Below, piece by piece: positions 17,270-27,229 of a stretch of DNA of 64,000 nucleotides. Origin of the DNA: JBNFVY01 sp049943335 (GTDB taxonomy: Bacteria; Pseudomonadota; Alphaproteobacteria; Rhodobacterales; Rhodobacteraceae); contig NZ_JBNFVY010000004.1 of the NCBI RefSeq assembly GCF_049943335.1, positions 62,001 through 126,000 of the forward strand, given 5' to 3'. The position numbers and the translations under genes were made by a program. Positions within the stretch are counted from its first letter, which is position 1. The number at the start of each line of letters is the position of its first letter. Under the pieces are notes generated by a model. That model saw nothing but the letters and a program-made list of their open reading frames with translations. It was not told the origin of the DNA and did not search any database.

Positions 17270-18727
17270 CTATTCGTCGGCGCGCCCCTTGCCCAGGTGT
17301 TTGCGCAGGCGCGAGGGGGTCGATTTCTTGCGGTTCTTGTAGGGGTTCTTGTCGCCCTGGCCACGGAAAGTCAGCCGGATCGGCGTGCCAGGCATATCAA
17401 AATCCTCGCGTAACCCATTGATCAGGTAACGTTTATAGCTTTCGGGCAACTTGTCGGGATGCGAACACATGACCACGAATCCGGGCGGACGAGTTTTGAC
17501 CTGCGTCATGTAGCGCAGCTTGATCCTGCGCCCGGCCGGCGCGGGCGGCGGGTGCGCTTCGGTCATGGCGGCCAGCCACTGGTTCAGACGCGCAGTCGGC
17601 ACACGCCTGTTCCACACCTCTTGCGCGCGCAGCACGGCCTCTTGCAGCTTGTCCAGATGTTTGCCCGTCTTGGCCGACACGGCCACAAGGGGCGCGCCGC
17701 GCAACTGCGGCAACAGGCGGGCAAATTCCTCGCGCAGCTCGCGCATTTTGCCGTTCTTGTCCTCTTCGAGATCCCATTTGTTCGCGCAAACCACCACCGC
17801 GCGCCCCTCGCGCTCGGCCAGATCAGCGATGCGCAGATCCTGCTGTTCAAAGGGGATGTTCACATCCAGAAGAACGACAACGACTTCGGCAAACTTGACC
17901 GCGCGCAGCCCGTCCGACACGGATAGCTTTTCCAGCTTTTCCTGCACCTTGGCCTTCTTGCGCATGCCGGCGGTGTCGAACATGCGCACCGGGGTGCCGA
18001 GCCAGTCAAAGTTGAGCGAAATCGAATCGCGCGTGATGCCGGCTTCGGGGCCGGTCAGCAGGCGCTCTTCACCCAAGAGCTGGTTGATCAGCGTGGACTT
18101 GCCGGCATTGGGCCGGCCCACCACGGCGATCTGAAGCGGCTTGTCTTTCGTGATGCGGCGCGCCGACCCCTCGCCATCCTCGTCCACGGCCACGTCGGTT
18201 TCGGGCGTGTCGGCCTTGGCGCGGTCGGCAAATTCTTCGGCCAGCGGCGCCAGTTGGGAATAGAGATCATTCAAGCCCTCGCCGTGCTCGGCCGACAGGC
18301 GTACCGGCTCGCCCAGACCCAGGGAATAGGCCTCGATCATCCCGGCGTCGGCGGCGGCCCCTTCGGCCTTGTTGGCCGCAAGGATCACATGGGCACTCTT
18401 GCGGCGCAAAATATCGGCGAACATTTCGTCGGTCGGCAGCACCCCGGCGCGCGCGTCGATCATGAACAGGCAGACGTCGGACATTTCAACGGCCCGCTCG
18501 GTCAAGCGGCGCATCCGGCCTTGCAGGCTCATGTCGGTCGCTTCTTCCAGCCCGGCCGTATCGATCACGGTAAAGCGCAAATCGCCCAGGCGCGCTTCGC
18601 CTTCGCGCAGATCGCGCGTGACACCGGGCTGGTCGTCGACCAACGCCAGTTTCTTGCCGACAAGGCGGTTGAAAAGGGTCGACTTGCCCACATTGGGCCG
18701 TCCGACGATGGCAAGCGTAAAGGTCAT
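17270..18727 (-). CDS. der: Ribosome-assembly GTPase Der (EngA)
   Basis: 485 residues with two tandem Era-like GTPase domains. The first has GRPNVGKST near residue 9 and the second GRPNAGKST near residue 208; both have DTAG switch-II motifs (VIDTAGLEE, MFDTAGMRK) and NK-x-D-type base motifs. A KH-like domain ends the protein with a very basic tail. Der acts in maturation of the 50S subunit. ATG 18727 is chosen over the preceding GTG. It is the last gene of the conserved yfgM-bamB-der string. Confidence 0.97.
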   Translation of the reverse strand: MTFTLAIVGRPNVGKSTLFNRLVGKKLALVDDQPGVTRDLREGEARLGDLRFTVIDTAGLEEATDMSLQGRMRRLTERAVEMSDVCLFMIDARAGVLPTDEMFADILRRKSAHVILAANKAEGAAADAGMIEAYSLGLGEPVRLSAEHGEGLNDLYSQLAPLAEEFADRAKADTPETDVAVDEDGEGSARRITKDKPLQIAVVGRPNAGKSTLINQLLGEERLLTGPEAGITRDSISLNFDWLGTPVRMFDTAGMRKKAKVQEKLEKLSVSDGLRAVKFAEVVVVLLDVNIPFEQQDLRIADLAEREGRAVVVCANKWDLEEDKNGKMRELREEFARLLPQLRGAPLVAVSAKTGKHLDKLQEAVLRAQEVWNRRVPTARLNQWLAAMTEAHPPPAPAGRRIKLRYMTQVKTRPPGFVVMCSHPDKLPESYKRYLINGLREDFDMPGTPIRLTFRGQGDKNPYKNRKKSTPSRLRKHLGKGRADE

Positions 18728-18826
18728 CACATCCCTCGTGCGCCGTCAGGGCGCTAAGTTGCCCGCGATATACCAAAGGCGCCGCCCCCGGCAAGGGGCA
18801 GTCTTACGCATCGCGGTTGGCGCAGC

Positions 18827-20164
18827 TCAGCGCAGCGCCAGAAGCTGTCCGTTTTGCGTGACCAGATACAGCGTGCCACCCGCAACCACAGGATTGCGCG
18901 CCGCGCCCGAAGGCACTTCGACCACGACCAGTTCGGCGCCCGTTTCCGGCGAAAACGCACGCAGGCTGCCACTGTCAAAACCGACCCACAGCTTGCCCCC
19001 GGCCAGAACCGGGCCGTAGTAGGCGTAGACATCCTTGATCCGGCGCGGGTTGTCATTTTCGTAACCGGGGAAAGCGACGGACCAGACCGTTTGGCCGCTC
19101 GCGCGGTCCAGACGCACCAGAGCGCCCTGATCCGAGATCAAAAAGATCGCGCCGGTCGTCACCCACAGCGGCGAATAGGCGCCTTCGTTGGCGCTCCAGA
19201 CCAATTCTCCGGATCCGGCGGACATCGCCACGACCCGGCCCGACTGGTTGCCGGAATAGACCGTGTCCCCCAGCAGGACGGGATCGGCGGTGATATCGCT
19301 GACCCGGGTGTAGGCAAATCCCGGACGGCGCCCCGCAACCGGCGTGCGCCAGCGTTCGGTGCCGCCCTTGGCAAAGACCGACACCAGTTCGCCGCTGGAA
19401 AACGGAAAGACCGCCATGCCGTCGGCCACCGCCGGCCCTGCGCCGCCGACCAGCGAACTGGGTGATGGGGTGGCTGCGAATTGCCAGTCGATACGCCCGT
19501 CTTCTGCGCGCACGGCCCAACCGCGATTGTCCTTGGTGGACACATAGATCTTGCCGTCGAAAACAGTTGGCGCACCGGTGGCCGCCGCGCCAAAATCCTG
19601 GCGCCATCGTTCGCTGCCCGTGGCCGCATCCAACGCCACAAGTTCACCAAAGCCCGTGGTCACGTAAAGCACGCCGCCGCCAACGGCCAACCCACCGCCC
19701 GAAGCGTCGTCGGCCCGCTCGCCCGGCGGGGTCAGATCGGCGCGCCAACGCACCGCGCCCGTGGCCGCGTCCGTGGCCTGTACCGCAGCCCGACTATCCA
19801 GCGTAAAGACAAGCCCCCCCGCGACCACCGGATCGGCGGTGATCCGATGACGCCGGTCATTGCCCTGCCCGATCTCGGCCGACCAGACCACCGTGGTTCC
19901 AGCCCCCAACGCGGGGTGCGTGATGTGGTGATCGGCGTCGCCGGCGCGGTGTGTCCAACTGGCATTGGCGACCTGGCCGGGCAGACGGATCGCAACCGGC
20001 AGATCATCTGCGCTACGTTCTACCTGGCTCAGGAACCCGTCCCGCAGGTCGAACCGCTCGCCTTCCAGGATTTCTTCGCGCTGGCCACAAGCCACCAGCA
20101 GCAGCATCGCGCCAAACGTCGCAACGCCAACGCGCAAGCCGTTGAATTTTGCAGCATGACCCAT
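18827..20164 (-). CDS. bamB: Outer-membrane assembly lipoprotein BamB (PQQ-like beta-propeller)
   Basis: 445 residues. A lipoprotein signal ends in the lipobox LLVACGQ, so the mature protein is predicted to start with a lipidated Cys. The rest is an eight-bladed propeller with repeated WS/WR-type blades (for example GAVRWRADLTPPG, GSERWRQDFG, GELVWSANEG, GQTVWSVAF). BamB is a scaffold of the BAM complex that inserts outer-membrane proteins. The start at 20164 gives a normal signal peptide; the upstream in-frame codon at 20227 overlaps the yfgM end. It lies between yfgM and der, as in E. coli. Confidence 0.92.
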   Translation of the reverse strand: MGHAAKFNGLRVGVATFGAMLLLVACGQREEILEGERFDLRDGFLSQVERSADDLPVAIRLPGQVANASWTHRAGDADHHITHPALGAGTTVVWSAEIGQGNDRRHRITADPVVAGGLVFTLDSRAAVQATDAATGAVRWRADLTPPGERADDASGGGLAVGGGVLYVTTGFGELVALDAATGSERWRQDFGAAATGAPTVFDGKIYVSTKDNRGWAVRAEDGRIDWQFAATPSPSSLVGGAGPAVADGMAVFPFSSGELVSVFAKGGTERWRTPVAGRRPGFAYTRVSDITADPVLLGDTVYSGNQSGRVVAMSAGSGELVWSANEGAYSPLWVTTGAIFLISDQGALVRLDRASGQTVWSVAFPGYENDNPRRIKDVYAYYGPVLAGGKLWVGFDSGSLRAFSPETGAELVVVEVPSGAARNPVVAGGTLYLVTQNGQLLALR

Positions 20165-20201
20165 GGTCTCAGCCTCCCTCGCTACCGGCCCCGTAGATAC
20201 T

Positions 20202-20855
20202 CTATTGTGCGACCGGGTCACCGCCAAGCGCCACGATCAACTGGGACGCGCGCTGTTGCAAGCCCTGGCTGGCCTCGGCGTCCTGCATCAGGGATTGCAG
20301 CGTTTCGATCGCCCCCTGCGTGTCACCCATTTCGATCTGCGCCACGGCCATTTGTTCATGCGCGAGCACACGATAAGGTGCGCCAGCCTGCGTCAGGGCG
20401 CTGAGCGCGTCCATCTTGTCAGCCGGGGCGCTGTCACGGTCCAGCATCACCGCCTTGAGCTGCGCCAAATGGGTATAGCGTGTCGGCAAATCCGACCGCG
20501 CGCCAATGGCTTTCAGCTTGGCGATGGCGTCGGCGCGCGCGTCACCTTCGGCCATCTGCGCCGATGTGATCAGAGCAACAATCGCCGCCGCGTCCGTATC
20601 CGGTTGCAGATCGCTCAGCGCTGCGATGCGCGCCTCGACCGGTCCATCGCTTTCGATCGCCGTCAGGATCGCGTCGCCAAGGGCCTGCGCGTCGGCAGTC
20701 TTGCGCGCCTTGGTCCATTCATTCCACGCGGCCCCGCCGACCAGCACAATGACGGCCAGAATGGCGATCCAGCCGTATTTGCGCATCACGCGATAGAGCT
20801 TGTCGCGCTGGACCTCTTCGGTCACCTCATCGATGAAACTGTCGGTATCGCTCAC
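20202..20855 (-). CDS. yfgM: YfgM-type TPR membrane protein (SecYEG ancillary subunit)
   Basis: 217 residues: an N-terminal cytoplasmic stretch, one transmembrane helix (about 28-45, YGWIAILAVIVLVGGAAW) and a periplasmic tetratricopeptide-like domain rich in Ala-helices. YfgM associates with the SecYEG translocon and periplasmic chaperones. The gene order yfgM-bamB-der supports the assignment more than the weak TPR consensus does. ATG 20855 follows a GGGGGC purine stretch. Confidence 0.85.
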   Translation of the reverse strand: MSDTDSFIDEVTEEVQRDKLYRVMRKYGWIAILAVIVLVGGAAWNEWTKARKTADAQALGDAILTAIESDGPVEARIAALSDLQPDTDAAAIVALITSAQMAEGDARADAIAKLKAIGARSDLPTRYTHLAQLKAVMLDRDSAPADKMDALSALTQAGAPYRVLAHEQMAVAQIEMGDTQGAIETLQSLMQDAEASQGLQQRASQLIVALGGDPVAQ

Positions 20856-21160
20856 GCCCGGCCCCCGGATTGGATCTGGTTTCTTTACAATCGTCGCGCT
20901 GTCTTAGCGCGAACTGCTTCCAAGGAACAAGAGAGCCTGATGCGCTCTTGTCGGGCATTCGCGCGCAAGGCCAAAGAAAAACGCGGCAATTCAACGTGAT
21001 TGCAACGATTGCGCGCCTGTGTGAAATTGCACAAGACACCAAAGTGAACCAAACCGTTCAGAGAAATAACCGCACGCTGCTTGTCGGCACATCTTTCGGA
21101 CCCTATTTCCGGACAATGCTTTAGACATTGAACGGCCCACGAAAAACGCACGAGGGACTG
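20856..21160. other. Divergent intergenic region with a 25-bp inverted repeat
   Basis: 305 bp between yfgM (minus) and the RND adaptor (plus). I see no gene. ACAAGAGAGC (20927-20936) and GCGCTCTTGT (20942-20951) form an inverted repeat with nine of ten bases paired around CTGAT. It could be the operator for an unlinked efflux regulator or a transcribed hairpin. No clear sigma-70 promoter was recognised. Confidence 0.5.
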
Positions 21161-22357
21161 ATGCGCATTTTTCCAATTTTCACGGCCGTTCTGGTGGTGT
21201 TCATCCTCTACGTCGGGATTTTTCAGCGCGATGCCCTGCTGAAATTCGCCCAGAACCCGTCGGCGGGTCTGGCCGGATTGACGGATAGCGATGCACAACA
21301 GGCCGGCCCGGTTGCAGACGATGGCGCAAATGGCGCAGCAAACGCCGATGCGCCCGAAACCGATGCCACCGAAACTGATGCTACCGAAACGGGCAAAGCC
21401 GAACCCGCGCGTGTCGTGCCCGTGGTCGCGATGATGTCCAAGGCGCGGACGATTGACAGCGGCGTCGTGCTGCGTGGGCGCACGGAAGCGGCGCGGCAAG
21501 TCGAAGTGCGGGCCCAGACCACGTCGTCCGTGGTGTCAGAGCCGCTGCGCAAAGGCGCCTATGTCGAAGCGGGACAAGTCCTGTGCAAGCTGGACCCCGG
21601 CACACGCGAGGCCTCGCGCGCACAGGCGCAGGCGGCGCTGACCTCGGCGCAGACCGAACTGGAACAGGCGGAAAAACTGGCCAAGGACGGGTATGCCTCG
21701 CAAACCCGGCTGATCAATGCGCGGGCGGGATTGGAACAGGCCCAAGCCAGCTTGCGCGCGGCCGAAAATGAAATCGACAACCTGACGCTGACCGCGCCCT
21801 TTCCCGGCCTATTGGAAACCGACACGGCTGAAATCGGCAGTTTTCTGGCGGCGGGCGCACTTTGCGCCACAGTGATCCAATTGGATCCGATCAAGATTGT
21901 GGGCTTTGTTGCCGAAGCGGACGTGGACCGCATCGAAGTGGGGGCGCTGGCGGGCGCTGAGCTGATCAACGGCGATCAGGTGTCGGGGCGGGTGACATTT
22001 CTGTCGCGCAGCGCCGATCCGGCCACGCGCACCTTTCGCGTCGAAATCGAAGTGCCCAACCCTGACATGGTCATCCGCGACGGGCAAACCGCCGATATCG
22101 CTGTGCGCGCGGCGGGGCGCACAGCGCATCTGTTGCCGCAGTCGGCCCTGACATTGGACGATGACGGCACCTTGGGCGTGCGCACGCTGAATGCCGATGA
22201 CACGGCAAAATTCGTGCCCGTGTCCGTCTTGCGCGACACCCGCGAGGGCATCTGGGTGGCAGGCCTGCCGGACGAGGTGTCGATTATCACTGTCGGGCAG
22301 GAATACGTGATTGATGGTGTCCAAACCCTTCCCACCTATCGCGAGACGACCCAATGA
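21161..22357 (+). CDS. RND efflux periplasmic adaptor (membrane fusion protein)
   Basis: 398 residues. An N-terminal membrane anchor (IFPIFTAVLVVFILYVGIF) is followed by a low-complexity linker with the repeated unit ETDAT (about residues 55-75), a biotinyl-lipoyl half-motif (GAYVEAGQVLCKLDPG), a coiled-coil hairpin (QAALTSAQTELEQAEKLAKDGYAS...), the second lipoyl half (LTAPFPGLLE) and beta-barrel domains. ATG 21161 follows CGAGGGACTG; an in-frame TTG at 21128 is less likely. The stop overlaps the pump's start by 4 bp (ATGA). No TolC-type outer-membrane channel is encoded nearby. Confidence 0.93.
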   Translation: MRIFPIFTAVLVVFILYVGIFQRDALLKFAQNPSAGLAGLTDSDAQQAGPVADDGANGAANADAPETDATETDATETGKAEPARVVPVVAMMSKARTIDSGVVLRGRTEAARQVEVRAQTTSSVVSEPLRKGAYVEAGQVLCKLDPGTREASRAQAQAALTSAQTELEQAEKLAKDGYASQTRLINARAGLEQAQASLRAAENEIDNLTLTAPFPGLLETDTAEIGSFLAAGALCATVIQLDPIKIVGFVAEADVDRIEVGALAGAELINGDQVSGRVTFLSRSADPATRTFRVEIEVPNPDMVIRDGQTADIAVRAAGRTAHLLPQSALTLDDDGTLGVRTLNADDTAKFVPVSVLRDTREGIWVAGLPDEVSIITVGQEYVIDGVQTLPTYRETTQ

Positions 22358-25300
22358 CCGGCATGATCGACTGGGCAGGCAAACATGCCCGCATGGTGGT
22401 CGCGTTCATCGCGCTCACCATCGTGGCGGGGATTCTGGCATATACCGGGCTGCCCAAAGAAGGCGAGCCGGATATCGAAATCCCGGGCCTTTTCGTTTCG
22501 GTCCCCTTCCCCGGTATTTCCGCTGAAGACAGCGAAAAGCTGCTGGTCAAGCCGATGGAAGCCGAACTGGGCGACATTGACGGACTGCAATCGCTCAACG
22601 GTACGGCGGCGGAAAACTATGCTGCCGTCTGGATGGAATTCGAATTCGGATGGGACAAGGCGGCTGTTCTGGCCGATGTGCGCGACCGGATGAACAAGGT
22701 CGAAGCTGAATTCCCATCGGGTGTTCAGCAATACACCATCAACGAGGTGAACTTCAGCCAGTTTCCCATCATCATCGTGAACATCACCGGCGATGTACCT
22801 GAACGCACGCTGGTACGTCTGGCCAAATCGATGCAGGACCGGATCGAAGCGCTTGAGCCGGTCCTGGAAGCCACGATTGCCGGCAGTCGCGATGAAATGC
22901 TCGAAGTGATCATCGATCCGCTGAGGCTGGAATCCTACAACGTGACCGCGGGCGAATTGATCGGCGTGGTTGTGAACAATAACCAGCTGATTGCAGCGGG
23001 CGAAATCGAAACCGATCAGGGCGCCTTTGCGGTCAAGATCCCGTCCAGCTTCGACGACCAGAGGGACATTTACAACCTGCCAATCAAGGTGAACGGCGAC
23101 CGTGTTGTGACCCTGGGCGAGCTGGCCGAAATCCGATTGACGTTCGAAGATCGAACCGGCACCGCGCGCTACAATGGCAAGCCGGCCATCGCCCTGCAGG
23201 TTGTCAAACGCAAGGGTTTCAACGTCATCGACACGGCCACGCTGGTCAAGGAAGCCGTCGCGCAAGAGCGCGCCACCTGGCCGCCAGAGTTGCAGGCGGC
23301 GGTTACAGCGGGCGTCTCGAACGACCGGTCGGTTCAGGTGGAAAGCATGGTACGGCAGCTGGAAGGCGCCGTGATGACCGCCATCGCGCTGGTCATGGTG
23401 ATGGTTTTGGCAGCGCTCGGCACCCGTTCGGCACTGTTGGTCGGGTTTGCCATCCCCACGTCGTTTCTTTTGTGCTTCATCCTGTTGGGGCTGATGGGGA
23501 TTACGATTTCCAACATCGTCATGTTCGCGTTGATCCTGGCCGTCGGCATGTTGGTCGACGGGGCGATCGTGGTCGTCGAATATGCCGACCGGCGGATCGA
23601 ACAAGGCGTGGGGCCGATGCACGCGTTTACCGATGCGGCCAAGCGGATGTTCTGGCCCATCGTGTCTTCGACCGCGACGACGCTCTGTGCCTTTTTGCCG
23701 ATGTTGTTCTGGCCCGGTGTTGCGGGCGAATTCATGGGCATGCTGCCGGTCACGATCATCGTTGTACTTTCCGCCTCGCTGGTGGTGGCGCTGATCTACC
23801 TGCCCGTGTTGGGCGGCGTGGCGGGCCGCGTCAGCCGCCTGTTCGAACATCAGGCCGCGTTCCTGAAAGCGCGACTGCCGTGGGTTGTGCGCGCGATTCT
23901 GGTGATCCCCGCGATGGTGCTGATGTTCGTCGCGGCGCTGCAACTGGTGAACCCCGGTTATCTGTTTGGCGGAGACGCGCCCTTTGATGGCGCGCTGGCG
24001 ATTTTGCCCGGCGCCGTTTTGTTCCTGGTTGCGGCGGCGCTCGCATCGATCACTCTGCAAGCTGCGGCCATCGACCGTAAACCGCGCAAGGTTCAGGTCG
24101 GGAATTCCCACACCCCCTTTGGCGTGTTTACCAAGGCCATCGTATCCAATCCGGTGATGCCGCTGGTGGTCGTCGGATCAGTTGTGTTCGCCGTCGTCAG
24201 CGTCTTTGCCTATTACGGCGCGAACAACAACGGCACCAATTTCGTCGATGCGTCCGAACCCGAGCAAGCCATCGTCTACGTCAAGGCCAGAGGCAACCTG
24301 TCGCTACCTGAAAAAGACGCGCTGCTGGCCCAGGTTGAAGCCGTGGTCATGGACGTTCCGGGCGTGGACAGCGCGTTCGCCTTCGCGGGGGACGGCGGGT
24401 TAAACCAGATCACCGGCGGCAGCCGGGCCCCGCGCGATTCCATCGGCCAGGTGCAGCTGGAATTGATCCCCTGGGAAGACCGCAAGGACGATGCAGACCT
24501 GAACGGCAACGCTGTGATCGACCGGATCGAACAGGCGTTGGCTGGTATGCCCGGTATCCAGACCGAAATCCTGAACCTGTCGATGGGGCCAGGCAGTGCC
24601 AAGCCGGTGCACCTGCGTCTCAAATCCGACAACTGGCCCGAACTGCTGGCGGCGACCGACATGGTCCATGACAAATTCCGCGCCACGCCGGCCCTCACCC
24701 AGAGCGAAGATACCCTGCCCTTGCCGGGCATCGACTGGGAGATCTCGGTGGATATCGAAGCGGCAGGTCGCTATGGCGCCGACGTGGCCACGGTCGGTGG
24801 CATGGTCCAGTTGGTGACGCGTGGGATCTTGCTGGACACAATGCGCGTCGACAGCTCGGATGACGAAATTGAAATCCGCGTGCGCCTGCCCGAAGAAGAC
24901 CGGGTGCTTTCGACCCTCGACAACCTCAAGGTCCGCACCGCGGGTGGGCAAGTGCCGCTGTCCAATTTCATCACCCGCAAACCGGTGCCGCAATTGGGCC
25001 AGATCAACCGTGTGGATCAGTCGCGGTATTTCGATGTCAAAGCCGGGGTCACCCCCGGTCTGGTCAAACTGGTGGACGCGGACGATCAGAGCGTCGGCCT
25101 TTTTCCCGAGGCTGAGGCAGACCGGATCATCGCCGACAGCGACGAGCGTCTGAGCAAGGTGGCGGTCACTGCGAACGAACGGATCCAGACCCTGACCACC
25201 TGGCTGGAGAACGACGCAGACCTGCCCCCGTCGATCACATGGGAATGGACCGGCGATTTCGAAGAACAGGCAGAAAGTCTGGCCTTCCTTGTCCAGGCCT

Positions 25301-26004
25301 TCGCCGGGGCGCTCGGGCTGATGTTCATCATCCTGCTGGCCCAGTTCAACAGCTTTTACAACGCGGCCCTGGTTCTTATGGCGGTGGTCATGTCCGTCGC
25401 GGGCGTTCTGGTCGGGATGCTGGTCATGGACCAGACGTTTTCGGTCATCATGACGGGCACCGGGATCGTCGCCTTGGCGGGGATCGTGGTGAACAACAAC
25501 ATTGTTCTGATCGATACGTACAAGGAATATTCTGCTTTCATGCCGAGGCTTGAGGCGGTCGTGCGCACCGCCGAGACCCGCCTGCGCCCGGTGTGCCTGA
25601 CAACCCTGACCACGATGTCAGGGCTCGCCCCGATGATGTACGGGCTGTCGCTGGATTTCATCAACGGTGGCTATTCGATCAATTCACCCACCGCCAGCTT
25701 TTGGAAACAGCTGGCCACCGCGGTGGTGTTCGGCCTTGGGATCGCGACCGTGCTGACGCTGGTCTTTACCCCGGCGATGCTGGCCTTGCGCGTTTGGGTC
25801 GCCAAGGGGTCCTATGGGTTGGGTCATCGCATCCAGGGGCTGGCCGAAGGGCGCAACTCGGCGATCCGGCGCGACTATCGCCTGACCCGCGAGCTGCGTC
25901 AGACCGAGGGGCGCGAGATCATTTGGGACGACATGGTGAGCACAGACCCCGACGATAAAGTGCCCGACGACGCGCCCGGCACACCACTGCGCGCCGCCGA
26001 GTAG
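22354..26004 (+). CDS. RND-family efflux pump, inner-membrane permease
   Basis: 1216 residues, AcrB/HAE-type. The first transmembrane helix and the PN1 region (GEPDIEIPGLFVSVPFPG) match the family. Transmembrane helix 4 carries the proton-relay Asp, D402, in LAVGMLVDGAIVVVEYADRR. The protein is about 170 residues longer than AcrB, mainly in an insertion around residues 505-590 between the two halves. The substrate is unknown. It is translationally coupled to the adaptor. A regulator gene is not adjacent. Confidence 0.94.
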   Translation: MTGMIDWAGKHARMVVAFIALTIVAGILAYTGLPKEGEPDIEIPGLFVSVPFPGISAEDSEKLLVKPMEAELGDIDGLQSLNGTAAENYAAVWMEFEFGWDKAAVLADVRDRMNKVEAEFPSGVQQYTINEVNFSQFPIIIVNITGDVPERTLVRLAKSMQDRIEALEPVLEATIAGSRDEMLEVIIDPLRLESYNVTAGELIGVVVNNNQLIAAGEIETDQGAFAVKIPSSFDDQRDIYNLPIKVNGDRVVTLGELAEIRLTFEDRTGTARYNGKPAIALQVVKRKGFNVIDTATLVKEAVAQERATWPPELQAAVTAGVSNDRSVQVESMVRQLEGAVMTAIALVMVMVLAALGTRSALLVGFAIPTSFLLCFILLGLMGITISNIVMFALILAVGMLVDGAIVVVEYADRRIEQGVGPMHAFTDAAKRMFWPIVSSTATTLCAFLPMLFWPGVAGEFMGMLPVTIIVVLSASLVVALIYLPVLGGVAGRVSRLFEHQAAFLKARLPWVVRAILVIPAMVLMFVAALQLVNPGYLFGGDAPFDGALAILPGAVLFLVAAALASITLQAAAIDRKPRKVQVGNSHTPFGVFTKAIVSNPVMPLVVVGSVVFAVVSVFAYYGANNNGTNFVDASEPEQAIVYVKARGNLSLPEKDALLAQVEAVVMDVPGVDSAFAFAGDGGLNQITGGSRAPRDSIGQVQLELIPWEDRKDDADLNGNAVIDRIEQALAGMPGIQTEILNLSMGPGSAKPVHLRLKSDNWPELLAATDMVHDKFRATPALTQSEDTLPLPGIDWEISVDIEAAGRYGADVATVGGMVQLVTRGILLDTMRVDSSDDEIEIRVRLPEEDRVLSTLDNLKVRTAGGQVPLSNFITRKPVPQLGQINRVDQSRYFDVKAGVTPGLVKLVDADDQSVGLFPEAEADRIIADSDERLSKVAVTANERIQTLTTWLENDADLPPSITWEWTGDFEEQAESLAFLVQAFAGALGLMFIILLAQFNSFYNAALVLMAVVMSVAGVLVGMLVMDQTFSVIMTGTGIVALAGIVVNNNIVLIDTYKEYSAFMPRLEAVVRTAETRLRPVCLTTLTTMSGLAPMMYGLSLDFINGGYSINSPTASFWKQLATAVVFGLGIATVLTLVFTPAMLALRVWVAKGSYGLGHRIQGLAEGRNSAIRRDYRLTRELRQTEGREIIWDDMVSTDPDDKVPDDAPGTPLRAAE

Positions 26005-26024
26005 CGCGCCCACCGCTCTGACCG

Positions 26025-26055
26025 CCGGCGCAAGGGCGCCCCGCACTTGCGCCGG
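26025..26055. terminator. Hairpin between convergent genes
   Basis: A perfect 10-bp inverted repeat, CCGGCGCAAG (26025-26034) and CTTGCGCCGG (26046-26055), 21 bp after the RND permease and before the end of acuI on the other strand. There is no U-tract, so termination may need Rho or the hairpin may only stabilise mRNA ends. Confidence 0.45.
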
Positions 26056-26242
26056 ACATCCCCGCGAGACAGCCCCCACACCCGGCCAGGGCGCTACGGG
26101 CGCCAAATAGACAGTTGCTGGCACCGCAAAAGGCGGGGTCATGTCGTTGATGCTCGCTTTGCAAAGCCCCGGTGCACCTTCCGGTCGCTTTGCGAAAAAA
26201 CGCAGCATCACTCAGAATACGCCGCAAATTCGGCCCCAAGAC

Positions 26243-27229
26243 TCAGGCGCGCACATCCGCCACGACCCGGCCCCGGACCTTGCCTTTGATGATATCGGCG
26301 CAGAGCGCGGGCAGGTCGCCAAGCGTTGCCTCGACAACCATGTCCTCTAGCTTGTCCATGGGCAAATCACGCGCGATGCGTTTCCAGGCACGTTGGCGCG
26401 ATTCGAACGGTCGCAACACGCTGTCGATCCCCAGCAGGTTGACCCCGCGCAAGAGGAACGGGATCACCGTGGCAGGCAGGGCCGAGCCCCCTGCAAGACC
26501 CACCGCCGCAACCGAGCCGCCGTATTTCATTTGTCCCAGCACGCGGGCCAGCATGGCGCCCCCCACCGCATCAATGCAGCCTGCCCAGGTTTCGCTTTCC
26601 AGCGGGCGCTTGACGGTTTCATTCAGCTGATCGCGCGCAACGATCCGTTTGGCGCCAAGTGATTTAAGGTAGCCCTCCAATTCGGGCCGCCCGGTCACGC
26701 CGGCCACATCATAGCCAAGGTTCGCCAGGATCGCCGTTGCGACCGATCCGACGCCGCCCGCTGCCCCTGTCACCAGAACTTCGCCGTGCATGTCTTTCAG
26801 GCCATGATCCTCCAGCGCCATGACTGCCAGCATCGCGGTGAATCCGGCCGTGCCCACCGCCATCGCCTGCCGCGTGGTCAGCCCATCGGGCAGCGGTACC
26901 AGCCAGTCGGCCTTGACGCGCGCCTTTTCCGCGTAGCCGCCCCAGTGTGCCTCGCCCACGCGCCAGCCGGTCAGAACCACCTTGTCGCCCGGCTTGTAGC
27001 GCACGTCGCCGGACGCTTCGACCGTGCCGGCGAAATCAATGCCAGGAATATGCGGGTATTTGCGAACCAACCCGCCACCCTTGGGCGACATGCACAGACC
27101 GTCCTTGTAGTTCACAGTCGTATATTCGACCGCGACCGTCACCTCGGCCTCGGGCAGGTCACTTTCGCTGATGTCTTCGATGGCAGGTTTGGCGGTGTCG
27201 CCGTCTTGCCGCAGAACGATGGCGCGCAT
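26243..27229 (-). CDS. acuI: Acrylyl-CoA reductase (AcuI/YhdH family, MDR)
   Basis: 328 residues, zinc-free medium-chain reductase. Typical family stretches are EYTTVNYKDGL near residues 37-46, PHIPGIDFAGTVEAS and the NADPH site VTGAAGGVGSVA near residue 155. AcuI reduces toxic acryloyl-CoA to propionyl-CoA; in marine Rhodobacteraceae this is a step of dimethylsulfoniopropionate and 3-hydroxypropionate breakdown. ATG 27229 has AGGAGG five bases upstream. No dmdA or ddd gene is in the window, so its pathway role here is inferred. Confidence 0.88.
   Translation of the reverse strand: MRAIVLRQDGDTAKPAIEDISESDLPEAEVTVAVEYTTVNYKDGLCMSPKGGGLVRKYPHIPGIDFAGTVEASGDVRYKPGDKVVLTGWRVGEAHWGGYAEKARVKADWLVPLPDGLTTRQAMAVGTAGFTAMLAVMALEDHGLKDMHGEVLVTGAAGGVGSVATAILANLGYDVAGVTGRPELEGYLKSLGAKRIVARDQLNETVKRPLESETWAGCIDAVGGAMLARVLGQMKYGGSVAAVGLAGGSALPATVIPFLLRGVNLLGIDSVLRPFESRQRAWKRIARDLPMDKLEDMVVEATLGDLPALCADIIKGKVRGRVVADVRA

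Noticed and set aside
22336..24111. A 591-codon open frame antisense to the RND pump
   Set aside because: It is rich in His, Arg, Gln and Asp and mirrors the third-position GC bias of the pump; no domain is seen.
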